From Propionibacteriaceae bacterium (GTDB lineage: Bacteria; Actinomycetota; Actinomycetes; Propionibacteriales; Propionibacteriaceae): a stretch of DNA of 64,000 bases. This document shows, in pieces, positions 18,342 through 28,922 of the stretch. Position 1 is the stretch's first letter; each line of letters begins with the position of its first letter. The notes beneath the pieces were generated by a model. That model saw nothing but the letters and a program-made list of their open reading frames with translations, did no database searches and was not told where the DNA came from. The translations under genes were made by a program, and so were the position numbers. The DNA lies in assembly GCA_031261455.1 (NCBI GenBank), contig JAISJP010000023.1, positions 124,001 to 188,000 on the forward strand, written 5' to 3'.

Positions 18342-19223
18342 ATGGCTTTTTTGTCACATCTGATCAGTGGCGTCAGCTTGGGCAGCATCTACGCGATTAT
18401 CGCGCTGGGCTACACCATGGTCTACGGCATTGCCAAGATGCTGAACTTTGCGCATGGCGACGTTATCATGGTGGGGGCGTACTCCTGCTTCTTCATGGTG
18501 TCACGCTATGAACTGCCCGCCGTTGTTGGCGTGGTGGTTGCGATGGTGGTCTGCACCATTCTGGGCGTCACCATCGAGCGATTGGCGTACCGACCACTGC
18601 GGCAGGCTCCGGCGCTGGCGGTGCTGATCACTGCCATCGGCGTCAGTTACTTTTTGCAGAACTCTGCGCTGTTGTTGTGGACGTCAAATCCTAAGGTGTT
18701 TCCCTCCATCGTCGGTAACGGCTCACTGAAACTCTTTGATGGCCAACTGTCCATCTCCTACACGGCCCTGTTGACGGTTGTCACCTGCATAATCATCATG
18801 ATGGCGCTCACGTGGTTTACCAGCAAGACCAGAATGGGCAAGGCCATGCGGGCGGTCAGCGAGGACAAGGGCGCGGCCCAGTTGATGGGCATCAACGTCA
18901 ACGCCACCATCTCCATGGTGTTCGCCATTGGTTCGGCGCTTGCAGCCATCGCGGGCATCCTGCTCTGCTCGGCGTATCCCACGCTTAGCCCCACCACCGG
19001 CTCCATGCCGGGCATCAAGGCCTTCACCGCAGCCGTGTTTGGCGGCATCGGCTCCATTCCGGGCGCCATGATTGGCGGCATCTTGCTGGGCGTCATCGAG
19101 ATCTTCGGCAAGGCCTACATCTCCACTCAACTTTCGGACGCTATCGTCTTCCTTGTTCTCATCGTCGTCCTGCTAGTCAGACCCACGGGCCTGCTGGGCA
19201 AGAGCGTGCAGGAGAAGGTGTAG
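18342..19223 (+). CDS. livH: ABC transporter permease, LivH type
   Basis: Inner-membrane permease of the importer, 293 residues, with about eight hydrophobic segments. Family features are GSIYAIIALGYTMVYGIAKM, FAHGDVIMVGAY near residue 40, and the GIGSIPGAMIGGILLG block near residue 230, which lies in the cytoplasmic loop contacting the ATPases. The stop is immediately followed by the GTG of the next permease gene, so the two are translationally coupled. Confidence 0.92.
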   Translation: MAFLSHLISGVSLGSIYAIIALGYTMVYGIAKMLNFAHGDVIMVGAYSCFFMVSRYELPAVVGVVVAMVVCTILGVTIERLAYRPLRQAPALAVLITAIGVSYFLQNSALLLWTSNPKVFPSIVGNGSLKLFDGQLSISYTALLTVVTCIIIMMALTWFTSKTRMGKAMRAVSEDKGAAQLMGINVNATISMVFAIGSALAAIAGILLCSAYPTLSPTTGSMPGIKAFTAAVFGGIGSIPGAMIGGILLGVIEIFGKAYISTQLSDAIVFLVLIVVLLVRPTGLLGKSVQEKV

Positions 19224-20420
19224 GTGAGCGTCGTGGTACCCAAACTGCAACAACTCGCGCGGAAGAACCTCCGCACGTTTCTGCCGTATGCCGTTGTGAT
19301 CGTGGCATTCGTCGTGGTGTCGGTTCTTGCCAACGGCGGCAACATCTCAGCCACGCTGCGGGGCCAGTTGGTGCCGATCTGCGCCTACGTGGTGCTGGCG
19401 GTGTCGCTGAACCTCACCGTCGGCGTGCTGGGCGAGTTATCGCTGGGGCACGCCGGATTCATGAGCGTGGGCGCGTTCTCCGGAGTGACCGCGTGCATCG
19501 CGTTGAGCGACACCATCCCTTCGCAGGGGCTGCGCTTAGTGGTTGGCATGATCATCGCCGCGATCTGTGCCGGTATCGCGGGTTTCCTGATTGGCATCCC
19601 GGTGCTGCGGCTGCGCGGTGACTATCTGGCTATCGTCACCCTCGCTTTTGGCGAGATCATCAAGAACGTCATCAACTGCCTTACCATCGGTAAGGACTCC
19701 AACGGGCTGCATTTTGGCTTCTTGACCACAGTGCAAGACCTCGGCATGGAAGCCGACGCCCGCGTCATCATCAACGGGCCCATTGGCATCTCCAACATTC
19801 CCCGGCTGTCCACCTTTACGGCAGGTTTCATCCTCATCTTGGTCACGCTGTTTATCGTGATAAACCTAGTCAATTCCAAGTCGGGGCGCGCCATCATGGC
19901 GCTGCGTGACAACCGCATTGCGGCGGAGAGCGTTGGCATCCCGGTCACTCGCTACAAGCTGATGGCGTTTGTCACCTCAGCCACGCTGGCGGGTGCAGCG
20001 GGCGCGCTGTATGCCATGAACTTCTCCACGATTGTTGCCACAAAGTTCAACTTCAACACCTCCATCCTGATCTTGGTGTACGTGGTGCTGGGCGGCCTGG
20101 GCAACATCACCGGCTCGATCATTGCGGCTACCGTGCTCACGGTGCTACCCGAGATGCTGCGCGAGTTCAACGACTACCGCATGCTGATCTACGCCATCGT
20201 GCTCATCTTGGTCATGTTGGCGACGAACAACGCGTCAGTGAAGGCGCTGCCTGCGCAGGCCAAGGCATGGTTCTCGCGCGTCGTCACCGGGTCGTCTGGC
20301 TCGCCGGGCGGGGACGCAAGCATAGAGGCGGACCCACGCCCCGACGCGACTGTCGTTGACCATGACAATCAAGACGCCGACGAGCAAGACGACGTGTCGG
20401 AGGTGATTCTCGATGTCTAA
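19224..20420 (+). CDS. livM: ABC transporter permease, LivM type
   Basis: Second permease subunit, 398 residues. Family motifs are LGELSLGHAGFMSVGAF and GIPVLRLRGDYLAIVTLAF, with GGLGNITGSIIAATVL in the C-terminal half. About ten membrane segments are followed by an unusually long hydrophilic tail (about 55 residues, Asp-rich, ending DEQDDVSEVILDV) not typical of the family. GTG 19224 abuts the LivH stop. The tail overlaps the livG start by 8 bases. Confidence 0.92.
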   Translation: MSVVVPKLQQLARKNLRTFLPYAVVIVAFVVVSVLANGGNISATLRGQLVPICAYVVLAVSLNLTVGVLGELSLGHAGFMSVGAFSGVTACIALSDTIPSQGLRLVVGMIIAAICAGIAGFLIGIPVLRLRGDYLAIVTLAFGEIIKNVINCLTIGKDSNGLHFGFLTTVQDLGMEADARVIINGPIGISNIPRLSTFTAGFILILVTLFIVINLVNSKSGRAIMALRDNRIAAESVGIPVTRYKLMAFVTSATLAGAAGALYAMNFSTIVATKFNFNTSILILVYVVLGGLGNITGSIIAATVLTVLPEMLREFNDYRMLIYAIVLILVMLATNNASVKALPAQAKAWFSRVVTGSSGSPGGDASIEADPRPDATVVDHDNQDADEQDDVSEVILDV

Positions 20421-21279
20421 GACAGAAACAAAGTTGGTGCCACAGCCCACCACAAATCTCATCCCCGAGCGCGACGCCGACAAACAGCCCATCTTGGAGG
20501 CACTCAACCTCGGTATCGACTTTGGTGGCTTGGCCGCCGTGGACGACTTCGACTTTGCGGTGAGCCCAACCGAGATCGCTGGTCTGATCGGCCCTAACGG
20601 CGCGGGCAAGACCACAGTGTTCAACCTGCTCACCAAGGTGTATCAACCGTCGCGGGGCACCATCCTGTTCGACGGCCAGGACACCCTGAGCATGAATTCG
20701 GTGCAGTTGAGCCGGGCTGGCATGGCACGCACGTTCCAGAACATCCGGCTGTTCGACAACTTGAGCGTCGCCGACAACGTGAAGGTCGGCCTGCACAACC
20801 ACATCAACTATTCGATGGCATCTGGAGTGTTACGTCTTCCCAGCTACTGGAAGGCCGAACGTGCGGCCAACGAGCGGGTGCGGGAGTTGCTGTCGATCTT
20901 TGGCATGGAGCACCTAGAACAGGCACAGGCCGGGTCGCTGCCCTACGGCGCCCAGCGTCGCCTGGAGATCATTCGTGCCCTAGCTACCAACCCGAAGTTG
21001 TTGCTGCTGGACGAGCCCGCTGCGGGCATGAACCCCAGTGAGACCGCCGAGTTGATGGACAACATCGTCAAGGTCCGTGACATGTTCCAGATCGCCATCG
21101 TGCTTATCGAACACGACATGAGCTTAGTGATGGGCATCTGTGAGGGCATCTGCGTGCTCAACTTTGGCAAGATCATTGCCAAGGGCACTCCGAGCGACAT
21201 CCAGAACAACACACAAGTGATTGAGGCCTACTTGGGACGACGCGCTGAGGAGGGCCGCCATGATGCTGAAGGTGAGTGA
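20413..21279 (+). CDS. livG: ABC transporter ATP-binding protein, LivG type
   Basis: ATPase of the importer, 288 residues: Walker A GPNGAGKT near residue 59, the signature SLPYGAQRRLEI near residue 180, and Walker B LLLLDEPAAGMNP near residue 200. The family-specific ARTFQNIRLF segment follows Walker A. The N-terminus has a 25-residue polar extension before the ABC domain. It overlaps both neighbours and belongs to the five-gene operon. Confidence 0.94.
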   Translation: MSKTETKLVPQPTTNLIPERDADKQPILEALNLGIDFGGLAAVDDFDFAVSPTEIAGLIGPNGAGKTTVFNLLTKVYQPSRGTILFDGQDTLSMNSVQLSRAGMARTFQNIRLFDNLSVADNVKVGLHNHINYSMASGVLRLPSYWKAERAANERVRELLSIFGMEHLEQAQAGSLPYGAQRRLEIIRALATNPKLLLLDEPAAGMNPSETAELMDNIVKVRDMFQIAIVLIEHDMSLVMGICEGICVLNFGKIIAKGTPSDIQNNTQVIEAYLGRRAEEGRHDAEGE

Positions 21280-21964
21280 CCTACACGTCTACTATGGCGC
21301 GATTCATGCCGTCAAAGGCATCTCGCTGGAGGTCAACGAGGGCGAGATCGTCACGCTGATCGGGGCAAATGGGGCAGGCAAGAGCACGGTGCTGCAAACC
21401 ATCTCCGGCCTGCTGCGCCCCCGCACGGGCAGCATCACGTTCTTGGACGACGACATCACCGCGCTGGTGCCCCACAAGCGTGTGGAACGCGGCCTGGCGC
21501 AGGTGCCGGAGGGCCGTCGCATCTTCCTCAGCCTGACCGTTGCCGAAAACCTTGAGATGGGCGCATACACCCAGCGGGGGGCGGACACCAGTGTTGGCAT
21601 GGAGCGGGCATTCACGCTGTTTCCGCGCTTGAAGGAGCGTCGCAAGCAGGTTGCGGGCACACTGTCTGGCGGCGAACAACAGATGCTGGCAATGGGGCGG
21701 GCACTGATGAGCAGCCCCAAACTGCTGATGCTCGACGAACCGTCGATGGGATTGGCCCCGATCTTGGTAGAGCAGATCTTCTCCAACATTGTGGACATGA
21801 ACGCTGACGGCACCACCATCCTGTTGGTGGAGCAGAACGCGCAGATGGCATTGTCAATCGCGGGTCGCGCCTACGTTTTGGAGACGGGCCAAATCGTCAT
21901 GCAGGGCGAGGCAGCGGAGCTGTCCGACAACGAGCAGGTGAAGAGGGCATACCTCGGAGGCTGA
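21260..21964 (+). CDS. livF: ABC transporter ATP-binding protein, LivF type
   Basis: Second ATPase of the importer, 234 residues: GANGAGKST (Walker A), TLSGGEQQMLAMGRAL (signature), and LMLDEPSMGLAP (Walker B). The ATG at 21260 is chosen because AGGAGG lies seven bases upstream; the frame is open to 21221. It overlaps livG by 20 bases. It is the last gene of the operon, followed by a hairpin at 22052-22079. Confidence 0.94.
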   Translation: MMLKVSDLHVYYGAIHAVKGISLEVNEGEIVTLIGANGAGKSTVLQTISGLLRPRTGSITFLDDDITALVPHKRVERGLAQVPEGRRIFLSLTVAENLEMGAYTQRGADTSVGMERAFTLFPRLKERRKQVAGTLSGGEQQMLAMGRALMSSPKLLMLDEPSMGLAPILVEQIFSNIVDMNADGTTILLVEQNAQMALSIAGRAYVLETGQIVMQGEAAELSDNEQVKRAYLGG

Positions 21965-22051
21965 GTGAGTGGCTTGGCTGCAGGTTGCTGCGGGTCGCTT
22001 GGGTGCGAAAGCATGCGCGCGGCGCGGGTGTTGGCAGTGCAGCTGAGCGCA

Positions 22052-22079
22052 CCGAATGTACGTCAGAGGGTGCATTCGG
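22052..22079 (+). terminator. Probable liv operon terminator
   Basis: CCGAATGTAC (22052-22061) pairs with GTGCATTCGG (22070-22079): a 10-bp stem with one G-U and an 8-base loop, followed by CCCTTTCGGG. It lies between livF and the next gene. There is no long U-run, as is common in actinobacteria. Confidence 0.55.
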
Positions 22080-22141
22080 CCCTTTCGGGTCTAGACTGAA
22101 GATTCGGCAATAACACATGCCGAGCGGGAGGAAGCAGAGAA

Positions 22142-22855
22142 GTGGCAGAGTTCCAGCCACCAAGTCCGGGTTTTCACGACGAAGAGCCCGAGCACGGCGA
22201 GCCGGTAATCGAGGCACCAGAGCAGCATCTGCCCGGTGTCCTACGAGCCGTGATCGCTGTTGTTGTCTCCCTCGCCTTCCTTGCGCTGGTGCCTTTGGGT
22301 CTGATGATGCGCACCATGGAAGACATGCGCAGCGGCACCGACCCGAGCTACTTGGCTTCCACGCTTGATCTTGAGCCGGGAAACTACGTGATCGTCGTCG
22401 AGATCGAGACGCCCAAAGCCGACATCTCAGATGGCGAGTGGCCCGACGCAGGCTGTGCCATTATGGAGGCAGACGGCACCCCAGTCGTCATGACTGTTCG
22501 AACGAATGCGCTTCCCGCCCCCATCCGCAACGGTAGTGAGGGCACCTACAGGTTTGGACGGGTCGTCGGCTCATTCACCTTGACGCAGGCCAACCCCTCC
22601 GTGTCTTGCTCCTATGCCGTCGGCTCGCACATCCTGCACATTCACCCCACCACTGCGTGGTATGCAGCGTTGGGGCTGGATGTTCTGGGCTTTTTGGTGG
22701 CTGTCGTGGGCATTTGTGGCGTCTTGGTGGCCGTACTCTGTGCGGTGAAACCCGGCAAGTTCCGCGCTCTCATCATCCAGTTGGTTAGCATCCCAGTGGG
22801 CTTGTCGCTGATCGCTTTGATTGGTACGTTGATACTTCGCTCGCTTGCCCGATAG
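22142..22855 (+). CDS. Uncharacterised membrane protein, three predicted TM segments
   Basis: Protein of 237 residues that I do not recognise. A hydrophilic, Pro/Glu-rich N-terminus is followed by a membrane segment (AVIAVVVSLAFLALVPLGLMM), an extracytoplasmic domain of about 120 residues (ending in SVSCSYAVGSHILHIHP), and two C-terminal membrane segments. The GTG 22142 is preceded by GGGAGGAAGCAGAGAA. No family domain is obvious; the layout resembles small actinobacterial membrane proteins with an outside beta-rich domain. It stands alone between the liv operon and the CAU tRNA gene. Confidence 0.72.
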   Translation: MAEFQPPSPGFHDEEPEHGEPVIEAPEQHLPGVLRAVIAVVVSLAFLALVPLGLMMRTMEDMRSGTDPSYLASTLDLEPGNYVIVVEIETPKADISDGEWPDAGCAIMEADGTPVVMTVRTNALPAPIRNGSEGTYRFGRVVGSFTLTQANPSVSCSYAVGSHILHIHPTTAWYAALGLDVLGFLVAVVGICGVLVAVLCAVKPGKFRALIIQLVSIPVGLSLIALIGTLILRSLAR

Positions 22856-22896
22856 GCAACACGCCCACGTAACCAGTAGAATTGGCTTTCGCGTTT

Positions 22897-22970
22897 GGGG
22901 CGGTAGCTCAGCAGGTTAGAGCTGCGGACTCATAATCCGCCGGTCCCGGGTTCGAGCCCCGGCCGCCCCA
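22897..22970 (+). tRNA. tRNA-Met (CAU), elongator
   Basis: Acceptor GGGGCGG pairs with CCGCCCC and is followed by discriminator A. The anticodon arm is GCGGA-CTCATAA-TCCGC (anticodon CAT), and the T arm is CCGGGTTCGAGCCCCGG. It lacks initiator features (no C1-A72 mismatch). A lysidine-modified Ile2 tRNA has the same anticodon and cannot be fully excluded. Confidence 0.9.
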
Positions 22971-23075
22971 CTTGTTACAGACGCATGTTTCCATGGGGGA
23001 CGAGCGTCTGCAACACACACGCTCAGTCTCGCTGGTCGTGTGCCGGGCGAGAGAAATCGACAGGAGGTGAGAACC

Positions 23076-23552
23076 ATGCCACGCGAAAAGGGCGAGAAGA
23101 TTGTGGCGCGCAACAAACGCGCCTTCCATGAGTACAACATTGAAGAGCGTTTCGAGGCGGGGCTGGTGCTCACCGGTACCGAAGTGAAGAGTCTGCGCGA
23201 GGGTCGCGCATCCCTTGTGGACGCCTTCGCCACCATCGACAACGGCGAGGTGTGGCTGCGCGGAGCCAACATCCCCGAGTACGCGCAAGGCACCTTCCAC
23301 AACCATGCCGCTAAACGTAATCGCAAACTGCTGCTGCACGCCAAAGAGATCGTCAAACTCTCCCGCCTGACGCAGGAGAAGGGCAAGACGCTGATCCCGC
23401 TGTCACTGTACTTCCGTGATGGCTACGCCAAAGTTGAGTTGGCAGTCGCTACCGGCAAACACGAGTGGGACAAGCGCCGCGACATCGCCGAGCGTGACGT
23501 GAACCGTGAACTGCAACGGGCGCTCGCGTCTCGAAACAAGCGCGGACGTTAG
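23076..23552 (+). CDS. smpB: SsrA-binding protein SmpB
   Basis: Binds tmRNA and brings it to stalled ribosomes for trans-translation; 158 residues. Motifs: [36 protein letters not shown], and the basic C-terminal tail ([11 protein letters not shown]) that occupies the mRNA channel. ATG 23076 has an ideal AGGAGGTGAGAACC upstream, and starting earlier (23040) would be unsupported. The ssrA gene itself was not found in the window. It is convergent with the HAD phosphatase gene, only 11 bases apart. Confidence 0.96.
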   Translation: MPREKGEKIVARNKRAFHEYNIEERFEAGLVLTGTEVKSLREGRASLVDAFATIDNGEVWLRGANIPEYAQGTFHNHAAKRNRKLLLHAKEIVKLSRLTQEKGKTLIPLSLYFRDGYAKVELAVATGKHEWDKRRDIAERDVNRELQRALASRNKRGR

Positions 23553-23563
23553 GGCTGGTTCTC

Positions 23564-24382
23564 TTAGCTGTCGTTGGCATCGAGGAGCGTCAGCAGCGTG
23601 CGTGCGAAGCCAGCATCGTCATTGGTCCCGGCTGTATGTTCAAACTCGGCCAACAGCTCAGGTTGAGCGTTGGTCATCGCGAATCCGCGTCCGGCTAGGC
23701 GTAACATCTCCACGTCGTTTGGCATATCACCGAATGCCACCAACTCGGCAGCGGCAACACCAGCCTCGTCGAGCAGAATCTTGAGGGCACTCGCCTTGGA
23801 GACGCCGGGAGCGCTCAACTCCAACAGTCCGGTCGGCATCACCCACGAGTAAGTGACATCAAGACGTCCACGGGCGAGTGGCTCGACGGCCGCGTAGAGG
23901 TCGAGAGTGGGCAAGCTCTGGCTCATTATCAACAGTTTGACCGCAACACGCGCGGTCAACAGTTCGTCAATATCTTCCGTGAGCACGTCCTGAACAACCA
24001 TGTCACCACGAATCTGGTACGTGGAGTCTCGACCCCAGCCTTGGGTGTATTCAACCGCGAATCCGGCGTCGGGCACGACTGCCTTCACGGCCACCGCCAC
24101 ACCTATGGCATCGGCGATGGGTACGGGGAAAAACTCGCGCACTGTGGCGGTCTCAAGGTCAAAGATGACCGCACCGTTTGACGTGATGGCTAGCGGGTGA
24201 GCCGCGCGAACCGGGTCAAGAGGTTGTAGCCAGCGGCAAGGGCGCCCCGTGGCGAACACCGTGGTCACATCCAGTTCGGCGGCACGCAGAACAGCCTCGA
24301 CGTTCAATGCCGGGGCGGTGCCGTCGCTGGCAAGAAAAGTGCCATCCATATCGGTGGCGACCATGCGCATAGCGGTGCTCAT
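23564..24382 (-). CDS. Cof-type HAD-superfamily phosphatase
   Basis: Haloacid dehalogenase-type phosphatase of 272 residues with a type IIB cap. Catalytic VATDMDGTFL near residue 8 carries the nucleophile and acid Asp; KASALKILLDEAGV and VAFGDMPNDVEML near residue 220 are the third and fourth motifs. It resembles YbjI/Cof proteins, which act on sugar phosphates and similar metabolites. ATG 24382 is chosen because the open frame upstream (to 24427) has no family resemblance. Its specific substrate is unknown. Confidence 0.88.
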   Translation of the reverse strand: MSTAMRMVATDMDGTFLASDGTAPALNVEAVLRAAELDVTTVFATGRPCRWLQPLDPVRAAHPLAITSNGAVIFDLETATVREFFPVPIADAIGVAVAVKAVVPDAGFAVEYTQGWGRDSTYQIRGDMVVQDVLTEDIDELLTARVAVKLLIMSQSLPTLDLYAAVEPLARGRLDVTYSWVMPTGLLELSAPGVSKASALKILLDEAGVAAAELVAFGDMPNDVEMLRLAGRGFAMTNAQPELLAEFEHTAGTNDDAGFARTLLTLLDANDS

Positions 24383-24395
24383 AAGATGGCGGGGC

Positions 24396-25433
24396 TCACA
24401 GTTTGGTGTTCTGTGTGGGCGCGTCACCGGTTCCCGATGGCGCGGAACTCATCATGGATGGGGTCTTGGTGGGGGATTTAGGGTCGCCTGAACCGGACTC
24501 CGACGGGGATAGCGAACCTGACTCGGAAGGTTCTCCTGAGTCCGAACTCGACTCAGAGGGGGATCCGGACTCAGGAGGCTCGGGAGACCCAGATTCTGGA
24601 GATTCTGGCGAACCAGACTCGGGCGAGTCTGGAGACTCTGGAGATTCAGGGGACCCGGACCCTCCACCTGAACCAGAACCGCTGGTCGGCACGGGCGGCG
24701 GTGGCGACACCGGAGGCGTGTTCTGAAACAACAGCACCACGATCAGCAGCGCCAGCGCCGTGAGCAGCAACATCAGTAGCCAGGACGCAAGAATGCTCAC
24801 CCAACCGGCTCTGTTCTTGTTCCTTGGCCAAGACAGCGGCCACAATCGCCACGACCCCGGCGAGGTCTTGCGAATCCACGGAAGCTCGAAGTTGGGACCG
24901 CGTTCTTCCCCCAATTGGGGCGTACTGGACAGTTCGACACTGCGCAACAACCGGTTGGCCTCCAGTACCGCCTCTTGCGAGCCGTCGTACGCCAAGGCCA
25001 CCCACGGGGCCAGCGGCTCGTCAACCTCAGAGATTGACTCAGCGATGGGGGAGTCAATGTCGCTGATGAACTTGTCGGCCATCCGGCCCTCGTCCTGGCC
25101 GGTGCCACCGCGCGCCAAAACAGTGTCGCGGTGCATCTTGTTGACCTCACCAGCGAGCCTGTCGCGTGCTCCCGCGTCACCCGAAGCACCCTCCGAGAGC
25201 ATCACCAGCATTACAGACGTGCCTGCCTCGTCATGGGCAAGATAAGTGACGCCTGCGGCACGTGCTGCCAGCCTTCCGTCCAGCCAGTAGCCACCGATCA
25301 GCGGAGGGTCGTCAACGCTCAGTGCGGCTCCGTAGGGCGGGGCAGGGTAGATGTCCACTTGTGGCAGGTCGCCGGGAACGTCCACGCCCTGCGTCGCTGG
25401 TGCTAGCGGGGGTAACTGGATCGGGTCACTCAT
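24396..25433 (-). CDS. Uncharacterised single-pass membrane protein with kinase-like N-lobe remnant and S/E/P/G-rich tail
   Basis: Protein of 345 residues. Residues 46-98 (GYWLDGRLAARAAGVTYLAH, ending REV-like GEVNKM) resemble the N-lobe of a protein kinase with the glycine loop and the ATP-binding Lys lost, so I infer a pseudokinase-like domain. One membrane segment (ILASWLLMLLLTALALLIVVLLF) lies near residue 225, preceded by a hydrophilic linker. The C-terminal 110 residues are a Pro/Ser/Glu/Gly repeat, as in extracellular stalks. It is divergent from the MoxR operon, with about 250 bases between. Confidence 0.65.
   Translation of the reverse strand: MSDPIQLPPLAPATQGVDVPGDLPQVDIYPAPPYGAALSVDDPPLIGGYWLDGRLAARAAGVTYLAHDEAGTSVMLVMLSEGASGDAGARDRLAGEVNKMHRDTVLARGGTGQDEGRMADKFISDIDSPIAESISEVDEPLAPWVALAYDGSQEAVLEANRLLRSVELSSTPQLGEERGPNFELPWIRKTSPGSWRLWPLSWPRNKNRAGWVSILASWLLMLLLTALALLIVVLLFQNTPPVSPPPPVPTSGSGSGGGSGSPESPESPDSPESGSPESPESGSPEPPESGSPSESSSDSGEPSESGSLSPSESGSGDPKSPTKTPSMMSSAPSGTGDAPTQNTKL
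24475..24705. repeat. Low-complexity repeat coding for the Ser/Glu/Pro/Gly tail
   Basis: A run of imperfect short repeats (GGAGACTCTGGAGATTC-like, reading as SPESPESG on the minus strand) inside the gene at 24396-25433. Such repeats are prone to slippage and strain-to-strain length change. Confidence 0.85.
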
Positions 25434-25679
25434 TGTACCTACTATCTCACCACAGATTGGGGTGAATTGGTGACCTCAAAGGCCCCGATTTTGCTGTGAG
25501 TCTTCTGAATAATCACTGTGTAAGACGGTTTTGGCATCAGCCAATACACCTGTGACACGGTAGCATTAGTGGGCGAGGTGGAACTGGCGCAAATCCAAGC
25601 TTCAGAGCCATCCAGCGGGTCACTTACCCTCACGAGTGGCATGATGCGCGAACCGCTAGACAAGAACACAAGGAAGACC

Positions 25680-26852
<1,173 letters not shown>

Positions 26853-26880
26853 TTGAAGTTTCAAGGACAAGAAGACACGT

Positions 26881-27954
26881 ATGGGTTTTGGGGCACTGCC
26901 AGAGTTCGCGCCACCGCGTCCATCCACTTCGGATGACGTGGACTCTTCTGCTGCCATCTCGCTGATTGAGGCCCCAAAGGGGCAGACGATCCGGTTGCAC
27001 AAGTTGGCACCTGAAGCGGCCCTTCGGCGGCTGGAATTGACCATTGTGCGCCGCCTGGAGGGCTTTTTGCAGGGCGACCACCTCGGTTTGTTACCAGGTC
27101 CGGGTTCCGAGCCGGGCGAGGCTAGGGTCTACTCTCCCGGTCAGGATGACGTGCGGCGCATGGACTGGGCCGTCACCGCCCGCACCACCGTCCCCCATGT
27201 GCGCGACACCATCGCTGACCGTGAACTAGAGATCTGGGCGTTGTTAGACGTCACCCCGTCGATGAACTGGGGTACTGCGGGCGTCACCAAACGCGACCTT
27301 GGCATCGCCGCCGTAGCCACCATCGGGTTTATCTCGCAGCGTGTCGGTGACCGTTTTGGCGGCATGATCTACAAGCCCAACGAGGTGAAGGCGCTACCGG
27401 CGCGCGCTGGACGCAGTGCCCTGTACGGACTGCTCGGGCGCATGCTTGAGGAGCCGATTGTTCCGGACCACGCGCCCGGTGACATGAGTCTTGCGGATGG
27501 CATTGAGCAGATGACGCGGTTGCAACGCCGACGCGGCCTGCGCGTGGTCGTTTCTGACTTCCTGACCGCTGGTGAGGCGGAGGTTGACCCGAGTGTTCCC
27601 CCGGATTGGGAGCGGGCGCTGCGACGCTTAGCAGTGCGCAATCAGGTGTTGTGCATTGAGGTTGTTGACGCGGCCGAGTTGGCCCTGCCCGATGTTGGTG
27701 ACATTCTGATTCGTGACCCCGAAACCGACTACGCCCGCTACGTAAACACCTCCGATCCGAAGGCGCGCGAGTTGGTGGATGCGGCTACGCGCCAGCAGCG
27801 TGAGCGGGTGGCCGCGTCGCTCAGGCGTGCCGGGGTGGGGCATTTGCAGCTAGCTACGGACCGCGACTGGGTTGAGGACATCGCCCACTTTGTGCTGAGT
27901 TACAAACGCACTGCAGCAGTCATCTCGGCTCCACCGCAGGGGGTGAGCAAGTGA
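26881..27954 (+). CDS. DUF58 domain protein
   Basis: Protein of 357 residues carrying the DUF58 region with its signature RRLEGFLQGDHLG and YSPGQDDVRRMDWAVTART, followed by a von Willebrand-like segment (LLDVTPSMNWG, an imperfect MIDAS). Members of this family are encoded with MoxR ATPases and VWA proteins. There is no signal peptide. The stop overlaps the GTG of the next gene (GTGA), so translation is coupled. Confidence 0.9.
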   Translation: MGFGALPEFAPPRPSTSDDVDSSAAISLIEAPKGQTIRLHKLAPEAALRRLELTIVRRLEGFLQGDHLGLLPGPGSEPGEARVYSPGQDDVRRMDWAVTARTTVPHVRDTIADRELEIWALLDVTPSMNWGTAGVTKRDLGIAAVATIGFISQRVGDRFGGMIYKPNEVKALPARAGRSALYGLLGRMLEEPIVPDHAPGDMSLADGIEQMTRLQRRRGLRVVVSDFLTAGEAEVDPSVPPDWERALRRLAVRNQVLCIEVVDAAELALPDVGDILIRDPETDYARYVNTSDPKARELVDAATRQQRERVAASLRRAGVGHLQLATDRDWVEDIAHFVLSYKRTAAVISAPPQGVSK

Positions 27955-28922
27955 CCACAACCACTATCGGTCCGTTCGACTTTATCGCCGCAGGCAGGCT
28001 GTGGGGGTTGTTGTTGCTGCCGCTGCTGATCGCTGCGTACATCATTGCGCTGCATCTCAGCAGTCGCAAGGGCATTCGTTACACCAACACCGGCATTCTG
28101 GCCGCAGTGCTGCCCAAACAGAGCCAGTGGCGGCGACACGTGAGCGTTGCCATGGCGCTCGCATCGTTGGCGATGATCTGTGGGGCGTGGGCCAGGCCGG
28201 TTGGCGTTGAGAAACAGCCTCGCGAACGCGCGACAGTGGTGCTCATTTTGGACGCGTCGCTGTCCATGGAGGCTAACGATGTGAAGCCAACGAGATTGGA
28301 TGCCGAGAAAGAGGCAGCCATCGCGTTTGTGCGGCAACTACCACTGAAGTATAACGTTTCAATTGTGAAGTTGACGGGGTCTCCCGCTTCGATCTCACCC
28401 CCAACCACTGACCGCACGGCCACCATAGCTGCCATCAACTCGCTGGAGCTTGACGCCGGCACGGCCATCGGATCGTCAATTCAGGCAGCAGTGTCGGCGA
28501 TTGACGCGGCTCCCCTGGGCGAGAACGACACTCCGGCACCTGGCCTGATCCTGCTGCTCTCTGATGGGTCAAACACCGTGGGGCCGTCTCCCATTAGCGC
28601 TGCTGCGGCGGCAAAGGAGAAGGGGTATCGGGTGTTCACCATCGCGTTCGGCACCCAAAACGGGTACGTCGATCTGGATGGCAAACGCGAAAACGTTGCT
28701 CCCGACGCGCAGGCGTTGCGGGAGATTGCCACCGCTGGAAACGGCAGGGCGTTGAGCGCCGACTCGGTGTCTGAACTGAACGACGTCTACCAGGAGCTGA
28801 GCAGCGATGTTGGCTATGAAGATGTGAAAACCGAAGTCACGGCCACATGGGCGTTGTACGCACTCGCGTTCGCCATCGTCGCGGCTCTCGGTGTGGTCTC
28901 AATGGCAGCGAGGTGGCCGTGA
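27951..28922 (+). CDS. VWA domain membrane protein (BatA-like), copy 1
   Basis: Membrane-anchored von Willebrand factor A protein of 323 residues. Two hydrophobic segments flank the first 80 residues (RLWGLLLLPLLIAAYIIAL), the VWA domain has an intact MIDAS (DASLSM, residues 100-105), and a C-terminal membrane segment ends in SMAARWP. It is a tandem paralogue of the next VWA gene: both share the ERATVVL-ID-S-SM core and identical SMAARWP ends. The pair probably works with the upstream MoxR ATPase. Confidence 0.9.
   Translation: MTTTTIGPFDFIAAGRLWGLLLLPLLIAAYIIALHLSSRKGIRYTNTGILAAVLPKQSQWRRHVSVAMALASLAMICGAWARPVGVEKQPRERATVVLILDASLSMEANDVKPTRLDAEKEAAIAFVRQLPLKYNVSIVKLTGSPASISPPTTDRTATIAAINSLELDAGTAIGSSIQAAVSAIDAAPLGENDTPAPGLILLLSDGSNTVGPSPISAAAAAKEKGYRVFTIAFGTQNGYVDLDGKRENVAPDAQALREIATAGNGRALSADSVSELNDVYQELSSDVGYEDVKTEVTATWALYALAFAIVAALGVVSMAARWP

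Noticed and set aside
23076..23552. A possible ssrA (tmRNA) gene near smpB
   Set aside because: The HAD phosphatase gene starts 11 bases after smpB and no tmRNA-like tRNA ends with an Ala-Ala tag frame were found in the vicinity.
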